DNA of 60,752 nucleotides, from the NCBI GenBank assembly GCA_015686845.1, contig JADPRS010000022.1:1-60752 (forward strand), read 5' to 3'. Every line of letters starts with the position of its first letter. Within the stretch, counting starts at the first letter, position 1. A program made the position numbers and the translations under genes. The notes beneath the pieces were generated by a model. It was not told the DNA's origin, ran no database searches, and worked only from the letters and a program-made list of their open reading frames with translations. Below are positions 53,315-60,752 of this stretch, one piece after another. Source of the stretch: Lutibacter sp. B2. GTDB lineage: Bacteria; Bacillota; Clostridia; Peptostreptococcales; Thermotaleaceae.

Positions 53315-53731
53315 CTATTTATTCATAAATATCCAATATATTAAAGACCCAACAACTTTACCACATATAAGCACTGTAAAAACGTATTTTGCATATCCTT
53401 CTAAACGAAACCGTTGTACGATAACAGGGAGTACATTGGTCACTTCTGTTAAAGCCGAAGCCAATAGCCCCACATACAAACCCATCAGTATTCCTACAAT
53501 GACTACAACAAATCTTCCCACATTACTTTGTACAGATAATATATCAAACATGGCCACTAATGTAGCACTACACGCAATTACTACCTCATAAAACTTACTA
53601 TACAATGCAGTATTTGTAATTTGCGCAAGTCTTGGAACTATATCCAAAATCGTCAGAAAAGCAATTAATGCCGTTCCAACAATAATCCCTTCTGAAAAGC
53701 CTACAAAAGCAGCACCTAGCTTAAAGATCAT
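53315..53731 (-). CDS. spoVAB: Stage V sporulation protein AB
   Basis: A 138-aa membrane protein with four to five segments (AAFVGFSEGIIVGTALIAFLTILDIVPRLAQI). Length, position between spoVAA and spoVAC, and the VPRLAQIT element identify SpoVAB of the spore dipicolinate-uptake complex. Confidence 0.92.
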   Translation of the reverse strand: MIFKLGAAFVGFSEGIIVGTALIAFLTILDIVPRLAQITNTALYSKFYEVVIACSATLVAMFDILSVQSNVGRFVVVIVGILMGLYVGLLASALTEVTNVLPVIVQRFRLEGYAKYVFTVLICGKVVGSLIYWIFMNK

Positions 53732-53749
53732 GGCCCTTCACATCCCTTA

Positions 53750-54382
53750 TTACTTTTTGTTATTATGTTTCTTTATAAATCCATCCATTTTTTTTCTATA
53801 AGAACTCATTTCTACTTCCATTGGACTCGGCTCATTCCTGAATTTACGAGGGATGATATGATTAAAAAACATAGCCATTCCAAGTCCTATACCAAGAGAA
53901 TAGGGGATTTGTAAAATCAAAGGTCTTTTTTCATCGATTCCAGTAATCATTTTATAAATTTTAACATGTACCTCGTTCATATTTACGTCTGCGTGAAAAT
54001 TCATTAGTGCCAATCCTGCGCCAACAAACAACACCAATGAAACAATAAATAATCTAAAAAAAAGCCAAATTTTATTATCATTTTCTCCCTTTTTTATAAT
54101 GTTAATCAATATTTCAGTATTCCCTATGGGAAAAACCCTTGCAGTAGGGTATAATTTTGTGATTTTTTCAATAATCATAAATATAGTAACAACCATATGT
54201 AATGATTCATTCTCATTACTCTCTACAACTTCTATCTCTTCTATACTTTTTTTAAGATCATTTTGTACGAGGATCGTCGCCAAATCTTTTACATACATCT
54301 TTTGCCCACAGTTTGCTTCAAATCCATCTTTTAATTGTATATAAACAGATTTTTCTTCATTAAGATTTTTATACATTTTCAT
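53750..54382 (-). CDS. spoVAA: Stage V sporulation protein AA
   Basis: A 210-aa protein with a soluble N-terminal half (about 1-95) and two membrane segments around 108-130 and 155-180. It begins VYIQLKDGFEANCGQKMYVKDLATIL, typical of SpoVAA. It starts within the 3' end of a 51-aa ORF, 14-nt overlap, so its translation is probably coupled to that ORF. First spoVA gene of the operon. Confidence 0.93.
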   Translation of the reverse strand: MKMYKNLNEEKSVYIQLKDGFEANCGQKMYVKDLATILVQNDLKKSIEEIEVVESNENESLHMVVTIFMIIEKITKLYPTARVFPIGNTEILINIIKKGENDNKIWLFFRLFIVSLVLFVGAGLALMNFHADVNMNEVHVKIYKMITGIDEKRPLILQIPYSLGIGLGMAMFFNHIIPRKFRNEPSPMEVEMSSYRKKMDGFIKKHNNKK

Positions 54383-54524
54383 ATTCCTCTTCTGCAGTAT
54401 AGTATAATACTAATGTAGCTCTCGTATATTTGTTTACCTTGGGTTTATTACTTAAAATGATCCACGACGTTGCAGTAATCATAATTAATATAATTGTAAC
54501 AATCAAAAAGTATTTTTTACACAT
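54369..54524 (-). CDS. 51-aa single-pass membrane ORF coupled to spoVAA
   Basis: A 51-aa ORF with one membrane segment (about 5-24) followed by a polar tail ending in TAEEEYENV. GGTGGAG lies six bases before the ATG and the stop overlaps the spoVAA start. It is below common gene-size cut-offs. It may be a small sporulation protein or a leader needed for spoVAA translation; no family recognised. Confidence 0.6.
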   Translation of the reverse strand: MCKKYFLIVTIILIMITATSWIILSNKPKVNKYTRATLVLYYTAEEEYENV

Positions 54525-54603
54525 TCATTTCTCCACCTTTTCAAAACTCTTTATCTTTATTATTTACAATTTCCCTCATGAAAATTCCTATAAATATTTT
54601 TGC

Positions 54604-54640
54604 ACATAAAAAAAAGACACGTTCTCTACCATGTCTTTTC
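54604..54640 (-). terminator. Terminator of the spoIIA operon
   Basis: AAAAGACA, a 12-base loop and TGTCTTTT with T-run, overlapping the last codons of sigF on the minus strand. Confidence 0.8.
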
Positions 54641-55399
54641 TAACAGTTCTCTCATTTGTTTCAATATTTTCTTTTCTATTCGTGAAACTTGAACTTGCGA
54701 AATACCTAACATTTCTGCAATTTCTGATTGTGTTTTATCCTTAAAATACCTCATGATAATAACCGTTCTTTCTCTTGATTTCAATTTTGAAATAATTTGA
54801 AGCAATGCAATTCTATTTATAATCTCTCCTTCATCTTCTGTTTTTGTTTCGCTGATTTTATCAATTAAATGTACAGGAGACCCTTCATCTTTATGGATTA
54901 CATCATGTAAATATTCTAGATGAACACTTGCATCTAATGCCATAATAATTTCTTCCTTTGAAATATTGAGTTCTGTAGATATTTCTTGTAAAGTAGGCTC
55001 CTTACCTGTTTTTTTCATCAAGGCTTCCTTCATCATTTTAACCTTAGCAGCCGTTTGCTTCATAGAACGACTTACTTTAATCATTCCATCATCTCTTAAA
55101 AATCTTTTAATTTCTCCAATAATCATAGGTACTGCATAGGTAGAAAATTTAACATTATAATCAAAATTAAATTTTTCTATTGCCTTTATAAGTCCTATAC
55201 ATCCTAATTGATATAAATCTTCTTTATCATATCCCCTATTGTTAAACCTCTTTAATACACTTCTTACCAATCCCAAATTATGACTAACTAAAATACTTTT
55301 AGCATCTTCATCTCCTTCTTGTGATTTTTTAATAAGTACTAAGCTTTCTTCATGATCTAATAAGTTGTTCTGATTTTTAGAAAATGCAGTGATACTCAT
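54626..55399 (-). CDS. sigF: RNA polymerase sporulation sigma factor F
   Basis: A 257-aa sigma-70-family factor with region 2 (LVRSVLKRFNNRGYDKEDLYQLGCIGLIKAIEKFN...YAVPMIIGEIKRFLRDDG), region 3 (about 130-180) and the region 4 helix-turn-helix (FKDKTQSEIAEMLGISQVQVSRIEKKIL). Its place after spoIIAA and spoIIAB makes it sigma-F, the first forespore-specific factor, held inactive by SpoIIAB. It lies 12 nt after spoIIAB. Confidence 0.97.
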   Translation of the reverse strand: MSITAFSKNQNNLLDHEESLVLIKKSQEGDEDAKSILVSHNLGLVRSVLKRFNNRGYDKEDLYQLGCIGLIKAIEKFNFDYNVKFSTYAVPMIIGEIKRFLRDDGMIKVSRSMKQTAAKVKMMKEALMKKTGKEPTLQEISTELNISKEEIIMALDASVHLEYLHDVIHKDEGSPVHLIDKISETKTEDEGEIINRIALLQIISKLKSRERTVIIMRYFKDKTQSEIAEMLGISQVQVSRIEKKILKQMRELLEKTW

Positions 55400-55411
55400 A
55401 TTATCTACCCC

Positions 55412-55855
55412 TTATTTTTGACAACTTTCAAATCTTTTTACCATCATCACCCTAGTACCTACATCTTTTTGAGATTCAATATCTACCTTATCCATAAATG
55501 TTTCCATTACAGTAAATCCCATACCTGATCTCTCAAGTTCAGGTCTTGAAGTATATAACGGTTCTTTTGCAAGTTCTATATCATCTATACCTTTTCCCTT
55601 GTCCTCTACAATAATTTCTATTTCATCTTCAGTAATAGTACATTCTATTATGATATTTGCCACTCTATCTTCATAACCATGTATAATCGCATTCGTAACA
55701 GCTTCAGATACTGCAGTTTTTACATCTGCTAATTCTTCAATTGTAGGATCTAGTTGTGCAGCGAAAGATGCTACTACAACCCTAGCAAAAGATTCATTTT
55801 GTGATTTGCTTAAAAATTCTAGCCTCATATGATTTTTACCTACCAATTTATTCAC
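55412..55855 (-). CDS. spoIIAB: Anti-sigma F factor and serine kinase
   Basis: A 147-aa GHKL-fold kinase that binds sigma-F and phosphorylates SpoIIAA. N-box [15 protein letters not shown]1 box [14 protein letters not shown] and G2 box [13 protein letters not shown] are present. Length is normal. It lies 5 nt after spoIIAA. Confidence 0.97.
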   Translation of the reverse strand: MNKLVGKNHMRLEFLSKSQNESFARVVVASFAAQLDPTIEELADVKTAVSEAVTNAIIHGYEDRVANIIIECTITEDEIEIIVEDKGKGIDDIELAKEPLYTSRPELERSGMGFTVMETFMDKVDIESQKDVGTRVMMVKRFESCQK

Positions 55856-55860
55856 TCCTT

Positions 55861-56196
55861 TTATAATCTTTCTAAAGCTTCTTTTTTATTCTCAAATTTC
55901 TTTACAATATTAAAAAGACCAGACATTTTAAATATCTTTTCAACTCTACTACTTAAATTAATTACGCCAGTTTCTCCTCCTAATCTCTGTACCTTTTTAT
56001 ATCTGCCCATTACAACGCCTATTCCAGAACTATCCATGAAATGAACGCCTTCTAAATCAAATATTATATTCTTAGTATTATTTTCATCAATTTCTCTATC
56101 AATTTCCTCTCTGACTGTTTTTGCTGTATGATGATCTAACTCTCCATCTAATTTCACTATCAAATCATTATTAATAATTTCAAACTTTGTAAGCAA
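55861..56196 (-). CDS. spoIIAA: Anti-sigma F factor antagonist
   Basis: A 111-aa STAS-domain protein. The phosphorylated serine is in [14 protein letters not shown] at about residue 57-58. Unphosphorylated SpoIIAA releases sigma-F from SpoIIAB. The start codon is TTG at 56196, seven nt after GGGGGG. First gene of spoIIAA-spoIIAB-sigF. Confidence 0.97.
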   Translation of the reverse strand: MLTKFEIINNDLIVKLDGELDHHTAKTVREEIDREIDENNTKNIIFDLEGVHFMDSSGIGVVMGRYKKVQRLGGETGVINLSSRVEKIFKMSGLFNIVKKFENKKEALERL

Positions 56197-56231
56197 TACA
56201 ATTCCCCCCGTATTCTTTTGTTTTATTTAAT

Positions 56232-56258
56232 ATTCGCGAATAACGGTGTAACTCCTTT
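56232..56258 (-). promoter_or_regulatory. Predicted sigma-H promoter of spoIIA
   Basis: On the minus strand AAAGGAGTT (56258-56250), a 12-nt spacer and GCGAAT (56237-56232) match the sigma-H consensus RnAGGAwwW-N11-12-RnnGAAT. spoIIA is sigma-H-dependent in known spore formers. I saw no clear Spo0A box next to it. Confidence 0.75.
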
Positions 56259-56302
56259 GATGAAAATTGACTAGTTTTGTAATGTACTTAAAATTATTAC
56301 AA

Positions 56303-56336
56303 AAAAAAAATAAATGGTCACATATATGACCACTTA
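56303..56336 (-). terminator. Terminator of thiI
   Basis: On the minus strand AGTGGTCA and TGACCATT arms with a TATATG loop, then a run of ten T. Confidence 0.8.
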
Positions 56337-56339
56337 TCC

Positions 56340-57521
56340 TTACTCTTCTTCTACAGAAATTTCTATTACCTCAACGGTTTCTACTGCTTTTTCAATTAAC
56401 TGATCTACATCTAGCCTCTGTTCTGATATTAAAATTCTATCTACCTTAGGCTTGGTTACTGGACGCTTTGGTAGGAATACTGTACAACAATCTTCATATG
56501 GAAGAATGGATGTTTCATACGTATCAATTTTTCTAGCAATATCCATTATATCGATCTTATCAAATGCAATAAGAGGTCTAAATACAGGAATATCTACCGA
56601 TGCATTTGTAACAGTAAGACCCTGAATTGTTTGACTTGCAACCTGTCCAATATTCTCTCCTGTGATCAATGCATTGCATGACTCTTTAACTGCAAGCTTT
56701 TCTGCTATTTTCATCATAAATCTTCTAGATAAAATTGTCATCTCCTCTTCAGGGCACTTCTCATTAATTTCCTTCTGAATTGGAAGTAAATTGACGCAAT
56801 GTAATTTGATCTTTCCACAATAAGTAGATAGTTTTCTTGCTAGATCAATTACTTTTTCTTTTGCTCTTTCACTAGTAAAAGGATAGCTATGATAATGAAT
56901 CGCTTCTATTTCTACACCTCTTTTTGCCATCATCCATCCAGCTACAGGACTGTCAATACCACCTGATAATAAGAGCATTGCTTTTCCATTCGTACCAAGA
57001 GGTAATCCTCCATATCCCTTAATTTTTTCTGAATAAATATATACTTGATCTCTTATATCTACATGAATAACTACATCTGGATTATGTACATCCACTTTTA
57101 CATTTTCCATATTATTTAATATGTATCCGCCCACCAATCTAGCTATTTCTGGTGATTTTAGGGGATATCTTTTATCTGATCTTCTACTTTCCACCTTGAA
57201 AGTTATATCTTTATCCCCACCTATTTTTTCTTTCGTATACTTTAAAGCTTCATTACAAATATCCTCAATATCTCCTACTTTAAATGCATAGGTAGGACTA
57301 ACAGATACAATACCAAATACTTTTTTAACTCTCTCTATTACTTCTTTTTCATCATATCCATCTATATCTAAGAAAAAAACAGCATTAGACTTTCTTACCT
57401 TAAATGTTCCTAAATCTCTCAGATTAGCTTCAATATGCTTAGCAAGTTTCTTCTCAAAATAAGGTCTATTTAAACCCTTCAAAATGATTTCACCATATCT
57501 TATAATTAATACTTTATTCAT
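56340..57521 (-). CDS. thiI: tRNA 4-thiouridine synthase
   Basis: A 393-aa enzyme with an N-terminal ferredoxin-like/THUMP RNA-binding region (about 1-165), the PP-loop ATPase motif LLLSGGIDSPVAGWMMAKRG at about 180 and LITGENIGQVASQT further on. YEDCCTVFLPKRPVTKP provides a conserved cysteine; the rhodanese domain of the E. coli enzyme is absent, as in most Firmicutes. It uses persulfide sulfur from the desulfurase encoded 4 nt upstream to thiolate tRNA U8. Confidence 0.96.
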   Translation of the reverse strand: MNKVLIIRYGEIILKGLNRPYFEKKLAKHIEANLRDLGTFKVRKSNAVFFLDIDGYDEKEVIERVKKVFGIVSVSPTYAFKVGDIEDICNEALKYTKEKIGGDKDITFKVESRRSDKRYPLKSPEIARLVGGYILNNMENVKVDVHNPDVVIHVDIRDQVYIYSEKIKGYGGLPLGTNGKAMLLLSGGIDSPVAGWMMAKRGVEIEAIHYHSYPFTSERAKEKVIDLARKLSTYCGKIKLHCVNLLPIQKEINEKCPEEEMTILSRRFMMKIAEKLAVKESCNALITGENIGQVASQTIQGLTVTNASVDIPVFRPLIAFDKIDIMDIARKIDTYETSILPYEDCCTVFLPKRPVTKPKVDRILISEQRLDVDQLIEKAVETVEVIEISVEEE

Positions 57522-57525
57522 TTTT

Positions 57526-58680
57526 TCACCTCTTCATAATCTTTCTTAAGTCTAGAACATATTTTTCAATTTTATCAACTGCATAATCAATTTCTTTGAT
57601 TTCATTATTATATGAAAAACTAAATCTTATAGCGCCTTCTATTTCATCAGGCTTCATCTTCATAGCCTTTAATACATGACTCCCCGAATTCTTTTTCGAT
57701 GAACATGCTGACCCTGTTGAAACATAAATACCTTCTTGTTCAAGAGAATGTAATAAAACCTCTCCTCTTACACCTAAAAAGCTAATATTTACAATATGTG
57801 GTGCACTTCCTTCACCTTCAAATCCATTTACTTTAATATGCTCTATTTCTTTTATTTTTTCCATAAATGAATTTTTTAATGTCCACATTTTATTTATTTT
57901 TTCATCTAATTCTATATTAAGTGCATTTGCAGCAACTCCAAATCCCAAAATACCTGGTACATTTTCGGTCCCCGATCTCATACCTGCCTCTTGATTTCCA
58001 CCATAAGCAATAGGGTTGATCTTACAAGACTTATTTACATATAATGCTCCAACTCCTTTTGGACCATGTATTTTATGGCTGCTTATGGAAATTAAATCTA
58101 TACCCATTTTAGCTGGTGAAAATTTTATTTTCCCAAAGGATTGTATCGCATCTACATGGAAAATTGGCTTTTTAGTACAGTCCTTTAATAATTCTCCTAT
58201 TTCTTCTATAGGCTGTATCGTTCCTACTTCATTATTTATATGCATAATACTGATCAAAATAGTTGTATCATTTAAATGCTCTTTTAATTCATCCAAATCT
58301 ATTTTACCAAATTGATCAACATCTAAATAAATAACATCATATCCTTGCTTTTCCAAATGATTATATACATTTAACACAGATGGATGTTCTATCTTAGTAG
58401 TAATAATTCGATTTCCTTGTCTTTTTCTCGCTTCTACTGCCCCTAAAATTGCTAAATTGTTAGACTCTGTACCACCTGATGTAAAAAATATTTCTTCTGA
58501 CTTTACTGCCAAAGCCCTTGATAATTGTTTTCTAGCAGTTTTTATCAGTTTTTCTACTTCTACACCCTTCCTATGTAATGAAGATGGGTTTGCAAACGCA
58601 TCTGTTAATGCCTTTAACATTATTTCTACAACTTCTTTATTAGGTTTTGTTGTTGCACTATTGTCTAAATATATTTCCAT
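57526..58680 (-). CDS. Cysteine desulfurase (IscS/NifS family)
   Basis: A 384-aa PLP enzyme that takes sulfur from cysteine. N-terminal IYLDNSATTKPN, PLP-lysine motif SISSHKIHGPKGVGALYV, SGTENVPGILGFG and the persulfide cysteine in STGSACSSKKNSGSH are intact. The start at 58680 follows GGGGAT; the frame continues upstream without a site. Placed with thiI, it is likely the dedicated sulfur donor (NifZ-type of Bacillus) rather than a general Fe-S enzyme; no iscU is seen. Confidence 0.93.
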   Translation of the reverse strand: MEIYLDNSATTKPNKEVVEIMLKALTDAFANPSSLHRKGVEVEKLIKTARKQLSRALAVKSEEIFFTSGGTESNNLAILGAVEARKRQGNRIITTKIEHPSVLNVYNHLEKQGYDVIYLDVDQFGKIDLDELKEHLNDTTILISIMHINNEVGTIQPIEEIGELLKDCTKKPIFHVDAIQSFGKIKFSPAKMGIDLISISSHKIHGPKGVGALYVNKSCKINPIAYGGNQEAGMRSGTENVPGILGFGVAANALNIELDEKINKMWTLKNSFMEKIKEIEHIKVNGFEGEGSAPHIVNISFLGVRGEVLLHSLEQEGIYVSTGSACSSKKNSGSHVLKAMKMKPDEIEGAIRFSFSYNNEIKEIDYAVDKIEKYVLDLRKIMKR

Positions 58681-58877
58681 TCTAAACATCCCCAATGCAT
58701 TGAATTTGCCAAATTCGACTTTTATCAATATCTTTCCATATTTTATATGAATCTAGACACTTTGTAAAGGAATTATCAAAATATTATTTTGATATATATA
58801 GTATATTACAAATTAATACATATATTAACACTAAATACGTTTTTATAAGAAATTTCATATAAATTTTGCAAAAACAC

Positions 58878-58906
58878 TTGTCAACGCTGTCGCTTTTTGT
58901 TATAAT
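58878..58906 (+). promoter_or_regulatory. Predicted sigma-A promoter of a small RNA
   Basis: TTGTCA and TATAAT with a 17-nt spacer, in a 386-nt stretch with no open reading frame. It is close to consensus, and no coding sequence follows. Confidence 0.75.
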
Positions 58907-58912
58907 TTGTTT

Positions 58913-59016
58913 AGTGGTTATCCCCCTGATAACCTCAATAATATAATCTCTATTCCCAATACCCCTTTTGAACGTAAATCAACAAAAAAACCTAGTCATC
59001 GGGACTAGGTTTTTTT
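58913..59016 (+). ncRNA. Candidate C-rich small RNA
   Basis: About 104 nt from the predicted start to the terminator. A first hairpin GGTTATC/GATAACC (58917-58935) shows a CCCCC loop; then an unpaired stretch with TTCCC and ATACCCCTTTTGAA; then the terminator. Exposed C-rich stretches are how RoxS/RsaE-type small RNAs of Firmicutes block Shine-Dalgarno sites. Homology to those is not shown. The rest of the 386-nt gap (58741-58877) is AT-rich with nothing recognised. Confidence 0.6.
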
Positions 59017-59022
59017 GTTGAT
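58978..59022. terminator. Bidirectional terminator with 20-bp perfect arms
   Basis: Core CCTAGTC, five-base loop, GACTAGG with A-run and T-run; complementarity extends outward to give 20-bp arms. It ends the candidate small RNA on the plus strand and the zinc-ribbon gene transcript on the minus strand. Confidence 0.85.
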
Positions 59023-59114
59023 CTTATGAGAGAATTTCATCAGTCACTTCTTCATACTAACCAAAAATATCTTGTCCAAGAATGATATAATCTTTAATCT
59101 ATTGTATTATATTT

Positions 59115-59483
59115 CTATTTTATCACTTTATGACCACATATAGAACAATACTTTTCTTCATGATCAACCATTTCTCCACAATAATGGCAATAGTTTAATC
59201 CCTTTGCTTTATATACATAAGATTTCATGCGATTTAATTCTTTTTCAAGCCTTTGAATCTCTCTACACTTTTCTTTGATTTGATTGAGTGGCATATTATT
59301 TTCTGTACTTATGAAATATTCATAGATCATCTCTCCCATAGCTAACTTGATTTCTTTAATTTCCTTCTCTATATTTCTCATATCAAATTTCAATTCAGTA
59401 ATCTCAATAATTTCATCCGTCTTTTGAGATAACGTTCTAGTGCCTTCAGATATGCGATCTGCTAATTTATCAACAAATTTCAT
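59115..59483 (-). CDS. Zinc-ribbon protein with coiled coil
   Basis: A 122-aa protein. Residues 1-90 form charged helices (ITELKFDMRNIEKEIKEIKLAMGEMIYEYF); the C-terminus has YCHYCGEMVDHEEKYCSICGHKV, two CxxC pairs making a zinc ribbon. Similar proteins are common in Firmicutes with no known role. GGAGGGATTAAG precedes the ATG. It diverges from the exonuclease gene. Confidence 0.82.
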   Translation of the reverse strand: MKFVDKLADRISEGTRTLSQKTDEIIEITELKFDMRNIEKEIKEIKLAMGEMIYEYFISTENNMPLNQIKEKCREIQRLEKELNRMKSYVYKAKGLNYCHYCGEMVDHEEKYCSICGHKVIK

Positions 59484-59616
59484 CTTAATCCCTCCTCTAC
59501 TATTACTATATTCCCTATCATAAATTTTGAGATTATATATTTGAGTTTTTATACCTCTATATTTATGATAATATTATTATTAAGACTAGCTATATTACAG
59601 ATATGGAGGTTCCACA

Positions 59617-60639
59617 GTGGAAATTATAAAATATACAATCAAAGAAAATTTAACATTACCACAAAATTTTTTAACATTATACGCTAATACTAATTTTGCT
59701 TTATTTGACATAGAAACGACTGGACTTAGTAGAGAGCACAGTCATATTATCCTAATTGGAGTTTTATATGTAGAAAATAATTCTATCATCATCGAACAAT
59801 TCTTTTGCAACAATAGAAGTGAAGAAAAAGAAATGCTCATTTCTTTCATAGAAAAAATAAAACAATTCCCATTATTAATAAACTATAATGGAAACACTTT
59901 TGATATCCCTTTTTTAAATAAACGATTTAAAATCAACAACATTAATCATCAAATGGGTACACATAACAGTATTGACTTATTAAAAATTGTACGTAAAAAC
60001 CAAAAAAAATTAGGAATGAAAAATTGCAAATTAAAAACGTTAGAAGAATTTCTAGGTATTTATAGAAATGATACTATTAGCGGAAAAGACAGTGTAGACT
60101 TATACAATGTATTTGAAGAAAGTCAAAATAAAAATATAAAAGACATGATTTTACTCCATAATCATGATGATCTGTATTATTTGGCAAAAGCATTAAAAAT
60201 TCTTGATGAAATACCTTATGATCAACTTATTTCTGTTTTTCCACAAATTTTTAACACATCTGATGAAACAATAGGCTATATTATAAACCAATCAATAAAA
60301 CGTAATGTATTGTCTCTAGAAGGCTCTTATACAAGCACATGTCTACTAGATTACATGGATTATCAAAATGCATTTGACCTAGCATATAATAAGGCAACAA
60401 ATACTTTTTGTATTAAAATCCCATTATACAAAGGCTATCTTCCCTCTGGTGAAAAATGTCTTTACATTTCAATAGATGATTTTGATTTCCCTAAAGAAAA
60501 TGAATTTATTAAAAATACACTAGAAAACATTCTAATAGTTAAAGAGAATAATAACCTATCTACTTTAAATATTCATAAGTTTTCATCTCTATTTATTCCT
60601 TATATTTTTAATACACTAGATAAAAAAAGAGACAGTTAA
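59617..60639 (+). CDS. YprB-like ribonuclease H-fold exonuclease
   Basis: A 340-aa protein with a DEDD-type exonuclease domain (about 25-195): motif I FALFDIETTGLS, motif II ININYNG-like LINYNGNTFDIPFL, and motif III HNHDDLYYLAKAL. This resembles B. subtilis YprB. The C-terminal 140 residues are of unknown fold. The start is GTG at 59617, with GGAGGT seven bases before it. Likely a nuclease acting on DNA or RNA; target unknown. Confidence 0.85.
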   Translation: MEIIKYTIKENLTLPQNFLTLYANTNFALFDIETTGLSREHSHIILIGVLYVENNSIIIEQFFCNNRSEEKEMLISFIEKIKQFPLLINYNGNTFDIPFLNKRFKINNINHQMGTHNSIDLLKIVRKNQKKLGMKNCKLKTLEEFLGIYRNDTISGKDSVDLYNVFEESQNKNIKDMILLHNHDDLYYLAKALKILDEIPYDQLISVFPQIFNTSDETIGYIINQSIKRNVLSLEGSYTSTCLLDYMDYQNAFDLAYNKATNTFCIKIPLYKGYLPSGEKCLYISIDDFDFPKENEFIKNTLENILIVKENNNLSTLNIHKFSSLFIPYIFNTLDKKRDS

Positions 60640-60653
60640 TACTTAACTGTCTC
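60623..60653 (-). terminator. Second terminator for the tRNA transcript
   Basis: GAGACAGTTAA and TTAACTGTCTC are perfect 11-bp arms around TAC; on the minus strand seven T follow. It overlaps the stop codon of the convergent exonuclease gene. Confidence 0.8.
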
Positions 60654-60666
60654 CTACAAAGATAAA

Positions 60667-60696
60667 AAAAATACGCTATGTACATAGCGTATTTTA
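60667..60696. terminator. Bidirectional terminator next to the tRNA
   Basis: ATACGCTATGTACATAGCGTAT is a perfect 22-bp palindrome with A-run and T-run on its flanks, directly 3' of the tRNA-Phe. Confidence 0.82.
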
Positions 60697-60698
60697 CT

Positions 60699-60752
60699 TG
60701 GTGCCCAGAGGCGGAATCGAACCACCGACACGGGGATTTTCAGTCCCCTGCT
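60699..60752 (-). tRNA. tRNA-Phe (GAA), 5' part cut by window end
   Basis: The minus strand reads from the end of the D arm to an encoded CCA. The anticodon stem GGGGA/TCCCC holds loop CTGAAAA, giving anticodon GAA for Phe. The T arm has the standard GGTTCGATTCC and the acceptor strand ends TGGGCACCA. About 20 nt of the 5' end are outside the window. Confidence 0.95.

Noticed and set aside
54525-54603. Sigma-G or sigma-F promoter for the spoVA operon
   Set aside because: Expected from other spore formers, but no -35/-10 pair of acceptable quality could be picked out by eye.
1-60752. CRISPR array
   Set aside because: No set of regularly spaced direct repeats was seen, despite the Csm6-like motif in the protein at 2625-3434.
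1-60752. Insertion sequence, prophage or integrative element
   Set aside because: No transposase, integrase or phage structural gene, and no flanking direct repeats of note.

Overview
The window is about 61 kb of AT-rich DNA from an anaerobic, endospore-forming member of the Clostridia. The grounds are low GC throughout, strong Shine-Dalgarno sites, a spoIIAA-spoIIAB-sigF operon next to a spoVA operon, an agr-type peptide quorum locus of the C. perfringens kind, and a DUF3798 ABC transporter. Genus is not determined; relatives of Alkaliphilus or Crassaminicella would fit. No prophage, transposase or CRISPR array was seen. Both ends cut a gene: a nucleoside kinase on the left and a tRNA-Phe on the right.

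Left part (1-11.8 kb) is mostly housekeeping on the minus strand: a TGS/uridine-kinase-like kinase, a CBS-pair protein, signal peptidase I, an orphan HEPN-type protein, two pseudouridine synthases, an RsmF-type rRNA methyltransferase and phosphatidylserine synthase. On the plus strand are class II aldolase and a NUDIX hydrolase. A DUF1461 membrane domain runs in frame into a cyclophilin.

11.8-16.1 kb is the most individual region. It has two small unknown proteins, three tandem paralogues each made of three carboxypeptidase-regulatory-like beta domains, and a GT2 glycosyltransferase. None has a signal peptide. I read it as a candidate glycosylated surface (possibly spore-surface) system. A GH18 hydrolase, a stomatin/NfeD pair and an M20 amidohydrolase with a complete DUF3798 ABC importer follow to 25.2 kb.

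25.5-38.1 kb holds a VanW-family protein and a complete arginine-to-spermidine pathway (speA; then cupin/XRE regulator-speD-speE-speB). A 47-bp palindrome lies over the regulator promoter. Next come an SsuABC-like importer, a MATE exporter and a TelA-YceG pair.

38.2-40.6 kb is an agr locus in the order agrD-agrC-agrB plus a 75-aa gene, with no response regulator. The 47-aa AgrD is too short for usual ORF cut-offs. After it come cobT, a chemoreceptor, a metallophosphoesterase-like protein with an incomplete active site paired with an unknown 333-aa protein, and a YdjM-type membrane protein. A uracil permease follows; its leader carries two PyrR-binding elements, one before a terminator and one before a hairpin that covers the ribosome-binding site. 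PBP1A closes this block.

51.4-56.2 kb is the sporulation block: spoIIAA-spoIIAB-sigF behind a good sigma-H promoter, then a 51-aa ORF overlapping spoVAA, then spoVAA-AB-AC-AD-AE. The right end carries thiI and iscS/nifS, a candidate ~100-nt C-rich small RNA with its own promoter and terminator, a zinc-ribbon protein, a YprB-like exonuclease and the tRNA-Phe.
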